Assembly: GCA_032718475.1 (NCBI GenBank)
Contig: JAUCBJ010007064.1
Coordinates: forward strand, 1-38,693
Length of the DNA: 38,693 nt
Reading direction: 5' to 3'
Source: Nemertoderma westbladi
Lineage: Eukaryota; Xenacoelomorpha; Nemertodermatida; Nemertodermatidae
Shown here in pieces: positions 1-12,380 of this stretch. Every line of letters starts with the position of its first letter. The stretch's first letter is position 1. Position numbers and translations under genes: made by a program. The notes beneath the pieces were generated by a model, which did not search any database, was not told where the DNA came from, and was given only the letters and a program-made list of their open reading frames with translations.

Positions 1-1626
1 CAATTTGTCGCGCTCCAATGCGACACTTTGCTGCACCTCTTGCAGCTCTATCCTACTATCCCTTACGGTTCCCTTGAGTTGGTAGACAGTCCCTTCTAAG
101 TCCCGGATCTGTTGCGAGGAACAGTCCCGCTGTTCCCGCATTTGACCGAGCAAGAGACTCATCTCCCGCCGTCCCTTCTCCACCCACTCGACCGCCGAAG
201 CGGGAGTCGCCAACGTTGTAGCGGGCCGTATCGGGGCGACGGGAGACAGATCTTGTATGTCTCTCTCGGTCTCCAGAACCGGGGCTTGGGCTGCTCCACC
301 AGGTGCCGTTAGTTTAATAGTACTGTGTAAAGGGAATTTGGTAGTAGGTTTGGGGAGTACAGGGGTCTCTCTCACCGAAGTGGTGTTTTCTAGAACAGGC
401 CTAATTATTTCCGGCTCATCTACTATAGTAGGGAGTCTGGTAATGGTAATAGTTTGGTCTGTGGGTTCTGTACTATCTACTGCTATGCTAGCTAGTTGTC
501 TCTTAACAGCTGGAGGCAAATCAGGCAATTTCTGACGTGGAGACATTCTTTTACGCCTACTGAGACGAGATCTATTTCCTCCACCTTCAGGGTCGGTAGT
601 GTCTCCTTCCTCCGATGATGTATACCCTTGGCGTTTCGAAGTAGATCGACTCAGTATCTTCATTCGACTTTCTGTGAGGCGTTTATCGATGTAATCATGT
701 GTCTCTTGCAGATTTGCCAACTCTAGTTGGGCGATCTCGTCAGAAGCTCTCTTTTCCGCTTCTGCCAATTTTCTTTCTGCCTCTGCCTCTGCCGCTGCCG
801 CTGCTAATTTTCTTTCTGCCTCTGCCTCTGCTGCTGCCGCTGCCCTTTTTGCTGCCTCTGCCTCTGTCGCTGCCGCTGCTATCTTTCTTGCTGCCTCTGC
901 CTCTGCCACTGCTACTGCCTTTCGATCTTCTATTCGTTTTTTCTGGACTTGTGTTTCCTGGGCTCTAGCGATGCGTCTTTCCTCATCAAATTTAGCTTGA
1001 TCTTCAGCTAACATCTGAGCATCGAGGTCGTCCAACACACGCTTAGCCCCTGCACTATTAGGTGTAAATCCATGCAACCGTCTTCTCAACTCCTCGTCTC
1101 CTATGAATCGCTGATAATCTGACAGATAGATATCGATTGCATCTCTAGTTCGCGGCTTCTCTGTAGATGTTAATTCGCTTTCCACTTCGCTTTCCACTTC
1201 GCTTTCCACTTGGGAAGAAGGGGCGTCGGTTGATTCTTCAAAGGTTGGCCGCTCATCGCAAACCGTATCCGCAATTTTCGCCCCGCGTTCGGGCGTCCGC
1301 TCAACAGTCTCCGAACTACTGGAGCTATCTGGTCGCTGGGGACTAGGTTCTCGATCAGGATGTTGCTGCGATAGGACAGCTTCCTCTAGGTTCCGTTTTA
1401 CCTGGGCCCGAGTGCCTATGATAGACCTATGGTGGATTAGCCTAGGGTCTGATACTACTACTGTAGGGCTAGGGATGACCTTGCTTACAGTAGGAGGGGA
1501 CTTGGACTTCGGTCTCAGACGTTCTATACTCTTAGCTGAGTCCCAGATCTTTTTAAGACCCTGTCTAACACTCGTTCTAGCACTTTCTAAGAAACTATCT
1601 GACAGTGATTGGGTTTGTTCAGCCAT
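1..1626 (-). CDS. Gag of BEL/Pao retrotransposon A, partial (542 codons, runs off the window edge)
   Basis: Translating the minus strand from the ATG at 1626-1624 gives 542 codons with no stop before the window edge, so the 3' part is missing. The start matches the paralogous Gag at 12381: both open with M-[AS]-[ED] and share blocks such as VVVSDPRL and AIDIYLSDYQRF. Residues about 185-325 are an Ala/Glu/Lys/Arg-rich charged region, probably coiled coil. It holds several 12-15-residue repeats of the AEAERKLA type. Residues about 480-542 form a second predicted coiled coil. A triple VESE repeat lies near residue 143. The DUF1759-like core seen in copy B would lie beyond the edge. Gag proteins of this group assemble cytoplasmic particles. 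Compared with copy B it lacks about 130-150 codons after residue about 122. The uninterrupted frame suggests this copy is younger than B or has been kept intact. Confidence 0.8.
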   Translation of the reverse strand, partial: MAEQTQSLSDSFLESARTSVRQGLKKIWDSAKSIERLRPKSKSPPTVSKVIPSPTVVVSDPRLIHHRSIIGTRAQVKRNLEEAVLSQQHPDREPSPQRPDSSSSSETVERTPERGAKIADTVCDERPTFEESTDAPSSQVESEVESEVESELTSTEKPRTRDAIDIYLSDYQRFIGDEELRRRLHGFTPNSAGAKRVLDDLDAQMLAEDQAKFDEERRIARAQETQVQKKRIEDRKAVAVAEAEAARKIAAAATEAEAAKRAAAAAEAEAERKLAAAAAEAEAERKLAEAEKRASDEIAQLELANLQETHDYIDKRLTESRMKILSRSTSKRQGYTSSEEGDTTDPEGGGNRSRLSRRKRMSPRQKLPDLPPAVKRQLASIAVDSTEPTDQTITITRLPTIVDEPEIIRPVLENTTSVRETPVLPKPTTKFPLHSTIKLTAPGGAAQAPVLETERDIQDLSPVAPIRPATTLATPASAVEWVEKGRREMSLLLGQMREQRDCSSQQIRDLEGTVYQLKGTVRDSRIELQEVQQSVALERDKL

Positions 1627-1746
1627 GTTTGATTGTACAGTTGAATGCCTACTGCTATAGTTACAGTTAAAGCAAGTCTAGTAATTCAGTAAGACTGTTG
1701 GCCTAGTACCGGTAATTAATTGCAATATATTAGAATACCGGTATAC

Positions 1747-1985
1747 ACTTATAGTATATATAAGTATAACAGACTAGATTTGTCACAGAGTACCGATATA
1801 TAATTTTAGCACAAATATATATAAATATATAATAGGCCTATCGTGAATACCGGTATACAGCTGACACTTATAGTATATATAAGTATAATTATTACTAGAA
1901 TTAATTACAGAATACCGGTATGATTTCAGCTCAAATTTATAGAAATAAATATAATAAACCTATTAGAGATACCGGTATATCAATT
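1747..1985. repeat. Two-copy tandem repeat (about 119 bp unit) in the leader of element A
   Basis: Two adjacent units start at 1747 and 1866, each with ACTTATAGTATATATAAGT (a short self-complementary stretch) followed by TACCGGTA-type palindromes. The same two-copy structure occurs in inverse orientation at about 9478-9722 in the right arm, so it predates the separation of the arms. Confidence 0.6.
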
Positions 1986-4900
1986 ATTTAGGATAATTGA
2001 ATTTCTGAAATTATAAGTTACTTAGTTACTTGAGTTTACTTTGTTACCGTTATGCAAGCAGTAGTCCAACTGATATTGTGACCTACTTGTTGTATGGCAG
2101 GCCTACTGATTTATAAATCTTTGGAGTTGATTTATAATATATATATACCCTGATAAGGGATTTCGTTACAAGATTGAAATAGGTGTTACTATTTCCGGCA
2201 AAATACCACTACACAGAAGCTAAGCGCTTTCAGTGAAGTACTACTTATGGGACACTAAACAGAATAATTCTACTGGCCTACGTTACTTATTTACTAGTTA
2301 CTTACTATTGGTGAGATTACAATCTCTAATAAACACACAAAACGTTACGTACAGAAATTTTTAGGGCAATTTTACAGGGAAACTACTAACCAGTCTAACA
2401 AAGGGTTAGATCTTCTGGTTATTTCAACGGACAGGATACTACGGTATTTGAAAATAATAAGCAGAAGTAAATATTGCGTTGTCTAGATAGGAAAATACCA
2501 CCGCCTGACGACCTACAGCCGTAGCGCTATAGGTACAACGTTATGTATCTACGGAGTGTTCCTACCTAGAAGTTAATTACCGCCGTCTACCAGAACGAGC
2601 GTGCCTATTAACTACTTTACAACACAATAATGCCTACACTAATTACTCTCGGACAGCACTGTACACTAAACCCTAAATTAGGTACAGGTACTTGTAAAAC
2701 AGATAACCAGTAGTTAAATATACTTGAACAGTTAAAAGAACCACAGCATCTGCTGGAGTGACCGGGGCACTAAGTCACCAGTCTTTACCTACGCCAAGCA
2801 GCCCGTGTAGTACTGGGGTTAATTTAACTATAACGGTATGTATAACAAACACAATTACTGTAGGAATAAACTTGGGGACATGAATGTTGCGAGTAATTGC
2901 ATAAACTCTGAATAATAAATATTACGCTACCCGTACAGAATACTCAAATAAAATACAAACTAAAATGCTGACAGACTACCACTAAGCCTAAACAAACTAC
3001 TGTATGTGCAGATTCTGAAACTGTTAGTTAGTATGCGTGCTAATACGGTAGTACGACTTATTCTTTAAGAGGGGATTGTCCTTACAGCGATGGCTGCCCC
3101 AACTTACTAACGGCACTTTATCAGACTTACTCTACACACGTAGCAATTCCTTCAGACCCAACAACAGCTAGGCAACAATCCAGCCCACAAAATATCTGAA
3201 TAATATTACGGTATCTGAACAGACTATACAGACAGTACAGGATAAACGCTGACGGACTACTATCAAGCCTAAATAACCACAGTATATGCAGATTCCGAAA
3301 CTTGTTAGTGAGTATGCGTGCTAATAAGGTAGCGCGGCTTATTCTTTATGGGGGTTGACCTTACAACTTACGAGTTGCCCCAACTTACTAACTGGCACCT
3401 ATCAGACTCTCTACACACGCTGTAATCTTCAAGCCTAACAACAGTCAGACAACAGTCCAGCCTACAATGATCTGAACAATCTGAGCAGACTTACACGTCT
3501 TCTACTCAATACTAACTTACACGTGAAATAAAACTCGACAGAAATAAATAAGCTCCAAAAGAAACAAGGGGTGTACAGTCCCTAATTTCTTAAACAGCCT
3601 ACCAATGTATAATATCACAATCGAAATAATACTAATGCACTTGTACAGCAGTACCGGTTATGACAGTTAGGCCTACGGACCTACGGTAATAGTACCGGTT
3701 ATGACAGTTGGGCCTACTGACCTACTGGTACCGGTTCTGATGTACCGGTACTTTTCAATCTTATTGCTTACCGCAAATAAGATCGATAGCTATTATTGTA
3801 CGCGCTTTTATAGACCTTCAGCAGTTTAACCTGCCGAAATTTATATGTCTTTATTGATAAACTGCCTTTTATAAGATGACAAGATTTAATACAAAACAAA
3901 CCAAAAACATTAGCCGAAGCCAGTCCATGCGCGTCCAAATGACCCGTTTATAACACCGGGAGACTGGATTCGTGGGCTTAAATTTATTTGCGGTCAAGCC
4001 TACTGTATTATTCGATTGATTACTAATATATAATCTCTGACAAATATTATTCACTTTCGGGAAATATTAGCAGTTCCTTTTAGGACGTGGCGCTCTACCT
4101 ATGTAAACAGAGTTCTGACTGATACTACACACAACGATATGGCTTAAATTTCAAGCATAGGGCGCATTCTTTAGGAATGCTTTATTATCAGATCCAATCA
4201 CTTTACAATCACGCACGCTACCGGTAACGCACAACACTGCTCACTGATATGCCGACAGTTACTGACTTTGATCAGGTATAAAGAGATATGCACTGGACTC
4301 AGGTAGTGTCTGTCAAACAACATTAGATTCACTACAAACACAATAATAAAGTCGCAATTGTTGTACATAACCTTTCTCTCTAACCTGTAGTGTATCAAAG
4401 ATATTGGGAAAATGTGGGTTGATTATTGATATTCTTCAAATAAAAACATCCAATTATACTGATACAAATTACAAACAGTAAAAGCAGTATGACGGTAGGT
4501 TAAGATATAATTAGATTGCATTGAATTAAGATCGATATAAAGTGATATGAATCGAGTTGATTTGATAATAGCTATGCTTTCTATAATTTAGCCTACTAAT
4601 GTTCTTATAAAAAGGCAGAAACATTGCGTCATTCCAGCCGATCTTCAGGCAGTATGGAACGACATAAACACTGAGTTTGGGAGCTGCTGTAGGTATCTCT
4701 TCAAGGAAAACGCAAATCGCCCTGATTGGTTGTTAGACCAAAACAAAGGAACCAGGAGTCCAATGAGAGCTCCCTCCACGTCATCATCCAGCTGGGAGAT
4801 GTCGTAATCAGAATCCTTCCCTTGACATAGTGACAGTGAAATGCCGCATTGCGGGGTTTGTACCCTGCTACGTCCGCATAAAGCACACATTCAGAAGAAT

Positions 4901-5063
4901 CTATTTTATGTCCGTTAAAAACACTTATACAGCACCCCGAGGGCTAGGGGATCCAATTATATCTGTAAACGCTTTTACAGCAGGTTTCAGAGTATTTCAG
5001 CGTATGGGGGGAAAACTGGATCGCGGGGCGAAGGACCAGTTGCATCCCACAGAAGCTTTTACA

Positions 5064-5400
5064 GAAATAAAGTGGACTGGTTTACTGAGAAAGATGACCC
5101 ATTGTAGATTGTGGTGAACAGGCATTTCTTTTCGAAACAGAGGATAATGCTTTACTGTGAAAGATCACCCATGGTGGTGAACAGGCAATCCTTTAGGAAA
5201 CAGAGTGGAAGGGTTTACTGTGGAAGGTCACCCATGGTGGTAAAACAGGGAATCCTTTAGGAAACAGGATGGAAGGATTTACTGTGGAAGATCACCCATG
5301 GTGAGATGGTGGTGAACAGGGGTTCCTTTGGGAATCAGAGTGGATGGGCTTCCAGTGGAAGATTACCCCAGTGGTTAGTGTACATACAGGCATTCCCTTG
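5064..5400. repeat. Minisatellite of about 60-bp units in the spacer of the inverted repeat
   Basis: About five imperfect copies carry the core words TTTACTGTGGAAGATCACCC and ATGGTGGTGAACAGG followed by a CCTTTAGGAAACAGAG-like segment. Copies start near 5080, 5143, 5208, 5272 and 5343. There is no coding signal; the short frames across it do not agree between units. Confidence 0.75.
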
Positions 5401-6224
5401 GCTTAACGATCCTAAAAGATTCTCTCATTCATTAAGGGTACAGGCATCCCACACCTCTTTCCTAAAAATCCTAAAATATGTGCAAATCAGAAATTAACAT
5501 TCCTAAAAACCTCCTAAATTCGAGGTGAAAATCCTAATATTCCTAAAAAATGATAAATATGATCTAGTACAGTATGTAACAATACTACAGTATGTCATGT
5601 ATGTAGCATACAGTTTAGGGGCCTACTGTATCTTTCTATTCCATTCATTGGTATTGGTAAAGCATAATAAAACAGTAAGTTTATATATAGGCCTCTACCA
5701 GTCTACACTATTCTGTAGTTATACTGTTTTCTGCCTCTGTAGTTATACTGTTTTCTGCCTAGGTGGGCACTTTAGTATTATGCTTATGTCAGTACTATAC
5801 ACAGATAGAGAATTAGGCTTACCTGTATATTTATCAGAAATTAGTTTTCATTTCCAGCTTGTACTTTAGGCCTACTGTAGGCCTACTTAATATAGAAGCA
5901 ATAGGATACTGTTAGGTACCGGTATATATATCAGGAATTTTCCTAGGAAAAAATGCCTCCCCTTAGGAAATGCACAACTGAACCCAGCCAAGGAAAGAGA
6001 CCGCATACCAACACCAACCATTACTTTGGGGACCGTTATGTGAAACACTTTTATATGTCGCTCCAATACCAACCTATGTAGAAAGTTTTAAAAAAAAACA
6101 TGAAACACAGTTTAATTAAGCCATTCGTTAATAAAATTGATTGTCCCGTATTCTCTCTTTAAAACATCTGACTGTCTGATATTTAATTGAAACATCTGAT
6201 TAGTTTGGAACATAATACTAGAAC
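5401..6224. other. Non-coding spacer between the inverted arms
   Basis: AT-rich sequence with TAGGCCTAC words. The 114-residue plus frame at 5525-5869 is hydrophobic with no recognisable domain and looks like chance. I see no RNA gene or transposon end here. Confidence 0.5.
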
Positions 6225-7299
6225 TTGTAAAGGCTTTTGCGGATTTAGCTGGTTATTTTCCCCGCAAAGTACTCTGTAGGTGTTTTAGCGGACATAAAAA
6301 GCCGTTTCCTTACTGTACAGCTGTTTTAGTGGACATAAAAAGCCATTTCTTCTGTATGTGTACTTTAGCGGACATAACTAGCAATTTTATGCCGCAATGC
6401 ACCAAAATACTCTTAATACAGTGTAGTTCAGATGACGACATCTATCAGCTGAGATGTCGACGTGTAGCTTTTGGCTTTCTTTGTTCAGGCTCACTCACTC
6501 GACCAATCAGAGCGATTTTCATTTTATTTGTACAGAAGCCTCCGGGAAATCGCGCAATGCATTATGGTTTATGTTTACCTTTTTCCTAAGCCCAGAACAC
6601 CGGCTGTGGAATTATTCTGTGTTTCAGACTTTAGCCAAACATTAGAACGGCTTTGATCATAGAAACGTATAACTGTTATCAAATCATATTGTCATATTGT
6701 CAAACCTGATCACATACAAACATCGCATTATTTTACTGCTATTTACTGTCGGTTATTAATTGTATCAGTTGATGGAATATTGTTATATTTGGAGAATATC
6801 GATAAATAATCAGAAAACCCCAATCTTCTTGATATACTGAAGGTTAGAGAGACCAGTTACATATAGCAATTGCGACTTACATTATAGTGGTTTTGGAGTG
6901 AATTGAATGCTATTTCATAGGCCCTACATGTGTCATTTGCTGTTCTCCTTATATATGATCAAATTTAGTGAAGGTCGGCAGATCAGTGTACAGCATTGTG
7001 CGGTAGTGTGCATGACTGTGACAGATAACAAAGCATTTCCTAAAGAATGCGCTTTATACGAGAATCAATAGCCATCCCATTGTGTTTAGTGTAAGTCATA
7101 ACTCTGTTTACATACTTAGAGCACCACGTCCTAAAGGAACTGTTAATATTTCCCGAAAGTGAATAATATTTGTCAGAGATTATATATTAACGATCAATCG
7201 AATAGTACAGTAGGCCTACACCGCAATAAGGTCAGAGCATCCGAATCCAGTCTCCCTTAACCGTGGGTGAATGGTCGCGCATAGGCTGGCTTCGGCTAA

Positions 7300-7839
7300 G
7301 GGGTCGTCCAAGTATGACGTCAGCACTTTAGGGGGGGGGGGGGGGTTGGGAAAATCTGATGACGTGCTGATGAGGGGAGGGGAGGGGGTCAGCCATAATC
7401 TGACGCCAGCATGTTCATTTATAGGTGCTGGAAGAGATATAGCAGAAGAGTAAATAGCTTTTAATTGTTCGAAGCCCCCGAAGGCCCGCAGCACGACCTT
7501 CTGTTTCAATTACCAGTCACCATGTTTCAGTGATTAGGACGCGTGCTACTGGGGTACTGGGGTTCGCCTGAAAATGAAACATTAATCCTAATCCTATTAT
7601 AATATGAATTAATAATTTACTATAATTATATAATTCATAATTTGATTAAAAATAATAATTGAATGATTTACAAGTGATTATAAATAATCTTTATAATATA
7701 ATCGTTTATTACAAATTTTTTTTTTAATCTGATTTAGGGGAGGGGGGGGGGTCAACGCCTATCTGATAACATCTGATTTAGGGGAGGGAGGGGGTCAACA
7801 TTTTGGGGAAAAGTGCAGACGTCATACTTGGACGGCCCC
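7300..7839. mobile_element. Non-autonomous PIF/Harbinger-like MITE, 540 bp
   Basis: The ends are inverted repeats of about 27 bp: GGGG-T/C-CGTCCAAGTATGACGTC, one base mismatched, then A/T and GCAC. They are flanked by TAA at 7297-7299 and 7840-7842. The left arm keeps the corresponding empty site (TTA at about 3910-3912, between matching flanks), which confirms both ends and the 3-bp duplication. A 3-bp TWA duplication and GG-starting ends are typical of PIF/Harbinger. The interior has several ATCTGAT plus G-rich subterminal motifs and long poly-G tracts, and an AT-rich core. It encodes no transposase, so it would depend on one supplied elsewhere. Confidence 0.85.
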
Positions 7840-9831
7840 TAATGTAGCTTTATGTGTATCAAATACTTGTGATAGGCTAAAGTCGATTTATAACCTAGAA
7901 GACACCTAAATTTGGCAGGTTAAACTGCTAAAGGTCTAAAAGCGCAAACAATAACAGTTATTGCTTTCTTTATTGCAACGTAGGCAATAAAGTCGAAAAG
8001 TACCGGTCGACCGGTAACCAGTAGGCCTGACTGCCTAACCACCCGAACCGGTACTTACAGCAGTACAGGTACAGCAGTATTATTCGATTTTGATAATTAT
8101 ATACCGGTAGGTCTTGATAGTTAATCAGGGACGGCCGCCCTGGTTCTTTATTGGGATTTTACTTATTTCTGTCAGTTTTATTTATTTGTAAGTTAATATT
8201 GAGCAGAAGACGTGTAAGCCTTCCCAGATTGTATAAATAATTTGTAGGCTGGACTGTTGTCTGACTGTTGTTAAGTCTGAAGAGATTGCAGTGTGTGTAG
8301 AGTGTATGTCCGATAAAGTACTAGTTAGGAACGTGGGTGGCATCCAGTGCTGTAAGGTAAATCCCCCCCGAAAGAATAAGTCGTACTACTCGGTTAGAAC
8401 GCATACTAACTAACCATTTCGGAGTCTGCATATACTGTAGTTTATTTAGGCTTGATAGTAGTCTGCCAGCATTTGGTTTGTATTTTGTTTGTGTAGTCTG
8501 TATGGGTAGCGTAATATTTATTATTCAGAGTTTATGCGACTATTCGCAACATTCATATCCCCAAGTTTATTCCTACAGTAATTGTGCTTGTTATACATAC
8601 CGTTATAGTTAAATTAACCCCGGTACTACATCAGGGCTGTTCGGCGTAGGTAAAGACTGGTGATTTTATGCTCTGGTCACTCCGGCAGATACCGTGGTTC
8701 TTTTAGCTGTACAAGTATTTCTAACTGCTGGTTATTTGTTGTATAAGTACTTGTACCTAATTTAGGGTTTAGTGTACAGTGCTCTCCGAAGGTAATTAGT
8801 GTATAGGCAGTATATTTGTGTTGTAAAGTGGTTAATAGGCACGTTAGCTATAGTAGGCTGCGGTAATTAACTTCTAGGTAGGAACACTCCGGGTACATAA
8901 CGTAGTACTTATAGCGCTACGGCTATAAGTCGTCAGACGGTGGTATTTTCCTATCTAGACAACGCAATATATTTACTACTGCTTTATTATTTTCAAATAC
9001 CGTAGTATCCTGTCCGTTTGTAATAACCAGAAATTCTAACCCCTTGTTAGGCTGGTTTGTAGATTTCTTGTAAAATTAACCCTAAAAATTCGTACGTGTA
9101 ATTTTTGTGTTTATTTAGAGATTGTAATCTCACCCCGTATTGTACGTAATTTGTAGTAATAAGTAACTTAGGCAAGTAGAATTATTTGTTTTAGTGTCCA
9201 ATACAATAAGTAGCACTTCACTGAGAGTGTACAGCTTCTGTGTAGTGACTCCTTCCCAGAAATAATAACATTTATTTCAAATATTGTAACAAAACCCATT
9301 TAAAGGGTATATATATATTATAAATCAACTCAAACCGATTTATAAAATAGTAGGCCTGTCATACAACAATTAGGTCTTAATATCAGTTGGACTACTGCTT
9401 AAATAACGGTAATAAAGTAAAGTAAAGTAACTAAGTAACCCTAAAAATTCAGAAATTCAATTATTCTAAAATAATTGACATACCGGTATTTGCGATAGGC
9501 TTATTATATTTATTTCTATAAATTTGAGCTGAAATTATATACCGGTTCTGTAATTAATTCTAGTTTATAATTATACTTATATACTATAAGTGTAAGTTGT
9601 ATACCGGTATTCACGATAGGCTTATTATATATTTATATATACTTGCGCTGAAATTATATACCAGTATTCTGTGACAGACCTAGTCTGTAATAATACTTAT
9701 ATATACTATAAGTGTATACCGGTACTCTAATATATTGTATATATATCACGTTACATAGAGTAACGATATCGGTAATTAATTACTAGGCTAACAGTTGATA
9801 CTGAATTACTAGACTTGCTTTAACTGTAATA

Positions 9832-12349
9832 TCCCTAGTAGCACACCAACGTTCACCTCACGTTTACAATAGTTCTAATAACGTGGATAACGTTGTTCTG
9901 ATAACGTTCTAGGTGCGTTCACTGTTCACGTTCATCTAGGAAGGGATTTGTCCCGCTCAAAAAACGTTGATTCGACGTCATCTTATAAACGTTAGATATT
10001 CGTTCTAAAATGGTCCGTTCAACTAATTATTTACCGAACTCCTTTTGAACGGTTTAATATTGTTTTGAAAAGGTTCAATAATGGTTCCTTCAAACGTTCA
10101 AAACTGTTGGTTTGAACTGTGCTTGAACTAAAAGTGTAGTTCAAATATATAATTTCGAACGAATATTTAACCACTGCTAAATAGCTGTCAATCATTCACT
10201 ATTAAATGATAATATGGCAAAATGCCCCTCCCCCCCCCCCCCCCCCCCCTGGACAACTGACCACCGCTGTTAGTGAAACGATTTGTGTACTGCAGGACTG
10301 CAGCAAAAGTAAATCAACTGAACATGAAAACAAACATTTGCTTGTTGAAATAACACCACAAGTTTATATTGAATATTACCACTACTTACTTTATCACAAA
10401 TATACCGAATTTACCGAACATGAGAAACATGGAAAGAAATATAACAAGAAGATAAATCAAATAGGAAATACATAATATATCATTAAGGTAAAAGTTAAAT
10501 AGATAAGTCTAGAGTTAATTATTACAGAGTGGGAGTACTGTATAATGATATCTTTCTCTGGGTAGCATTCCTTCGTTTTCTCCTGAATTTTGTAGCTAGT
10601 CGAATCCCCACACACACTCCATCCATAATAAATTGCCTTTCCCAGCTGTAACAAAAATAAAATTTATTTAAAAATAAAAAAAATTAAAAGAAACATTTTA
10701 TGCACTACTTTACTTCAAAAAAAGGAAGGAGCCGATTATATAATTATACAGTACCTAATGAATAGCATGTTGTATAAGTCACTTTTACTTCAAGTGATAT
10801 ACTGTTAGGCCTATACTTTTATAAACTGTATACTCTTGCATAAATATGAAACCGAATCTTTCTAATGTGATGCTCATTTATACATACATATATACTATAA
10901 ATATACATATAATATATATGCCGCCTCCGCTTTGCAGGACATTTCTTTCGCCGTGAGAACCAGTGAGTCTGTGCACAATCTTGCGCTTTGACACCCCATG
11001 ACTTCACCCAAGACGCCTCTTAAAGGACATTGGCTTTGGAGATGCTGATAATTATGGGGATAGGGAATTGCGGCGGTGGAATTTTGTATATAACCTGGCA
11101 TATCATTCTTTGCATGCTGCTTCACAGTAAGCCAATTGAAGGTTGCATGGTGGTGGTGGTGGAACAAATTTTTGTTATAGATAGATAAATACTTACATAC
11201 CGCATTATAAACTTGAGAGATTCAACCAAAGAATTTAAATATTTAATTTACCGCTGTGGCTTAAGCAGGCTGATCGGTAAATTGGATCAATTTAAAAAAT
11301 TTATATTTATTCAATCATGTTTTTTTGCATTAATTTTATCTGTTTATTACAACAATCTTCGAATTAAATTACATGCAGTACCGCTCATGTGATATATTAA
11401 ATTACATATTTTAAAGCTAATAACTCTAACTGTCTAAAGTTCTGTCATATATTCGACTAGAAATAAAATTATTAACTAATAATTAAATTGTAAATAATTA
11501 CCTTTAGTCTCTTTGATGGATGGCGGTCCTTTATTATTGGTCCCGATACGGTTGAAAAGCATCACAAGATTGACCTCGATCTTCGCACTGTTCGCCTATT
11601 GAATGTATGTACCCCATGACGTATGTACCCCATGCCGTCATAAAAATATACAGGAAATAATTGAGACGCAACAAAAATTAATTTAAATTACAGTTATACA
11701 ATGTAGAATGTTGTATTACACACCGTTATACAGTACCTACTACTGTATACTTTGCTCCTGAGTTCTGTATGAACCAATATACCACTATTTTTACATCATT
11801 CAGTACTTGGGCAGTTCCAGTATTGCCTGTAATTGGATGATTAATCACAGACACTGGTTCCCATAGCGTGGGAAAGTTTGTCGTTCAGATAATTATTATT
11901 TTGAACGGAAAATGTTTAGTATTGAACCGCTATTGAACTACGGTTATGAAAAACATAGTTTGGACATTTTTTGAACGACAATTTTAAAAATATCTGAACT
12001 GAAATTGAACTGGTTAATTTTTATTGGATAATAAACAATATTGAAACGTTCACAATAGAAAACGGAAATATAACTTGCCATTTACAAATCGTTACTTTTC
12101 AGTTTCTGAACTCAAATTGAACTGGTTATTGCTTTGGACGCCATTCAAACGTCCAAGAACATTAACGGGAAATTAACTGATACCATTAATGAACGTTACT
12201 TTTCAGTTGAAACACCAACACCATTTAGGCGTTATTATATGGAGACTAATTTAGAACGTTGAAATCTGGTACAGTATGTGCGACGTTTATGGAGTGGACA
12301 TGTTCTCAACGTCCAAAAGCTGTGTGTGAACGTTATGTGCTACTAGGGA
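9832..12349. mobile_element. 2.5-kb DNA transposon with TA target duplication and subterminal AACGTT repeats
   Basis: It starts TCCCTAGTAGCACA and ends with its complement. The inverted repeats continue imperfectly to an AACGTTCAC word for about 25 bp. TA at 9830-9831 and 12350-12351 flanks it. The left arm has the uninterrupted sequence near 1655-1660. About 9845-10140 and 11890-12340 are packed with GAACGTT, TTGAAC and AACGGT words, a subterminal-repeat pattern that transposases often bind. A poly-C tract lies at about 10227-10250. I recognise no transposase. The superfamily is open: TA duplications fit Tc1/mariner-like or ISL2EU-like elements. Confidence 0.8.
11502..11595 (-). other. Possible exon inside the 2.5-kb transposon
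   Basis: On the minus strand a 94-nt open segment is bounded by an AG (TTCAATAG) and a good donor (ACTAAAG then GTAATT). Its translation includes KIEVNLVMLFNRIG, which has a faint look of Myb/SANT-like DNA-binding proteins. A second minus-strand segment starting at about 10645 follows a strong acceptor (TTTTTGTTACAG). Together they hint at a spliced, perhaps degenerate, transposon or captured gene. No domain is firmly recognisable. Confidence 0.2.
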
Positions 12350-12380
12350 TAGCAGTAGGCATTCAACTGTACAAACAAAC

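Larger units (their letters stand above)
1..5010 (-). repeat. Left arm of a large inverted repeat: 5' end of BEL/Pao element A
   Basis: Read on the minus strand, this stretch aligns in order with about 6225-14450 read on the plus strand, by eye at roughly 80-90 percent in good blocks. Anchors include the gag starts, the leader tandem repeat (1747-1985 against 9478-9722), the block around 2040-2100 against 9360-9430, and the block around 4020-4080 against 7140-7200. Also matching are the sequence near 4141-4180 against 7020-7060 and CCAATCAG at 4722-4729 against 6503-6510. Positions 1627-5010 contain no credible gene. They are AT-rich leader and probably LTR sequence, though I could not fix LTR ends or a primer-binding site. 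The outer boundary near 5010 is approximate. Confidence 0.75.

Noticed and set aside
5525-5869. 114-residue hydrophobic plus-strand frame
   Set aside because: AT-rich DNA with internal duplication (TAGTTATACTGTTTTCTGCC twice) and no recognisable protein feature.
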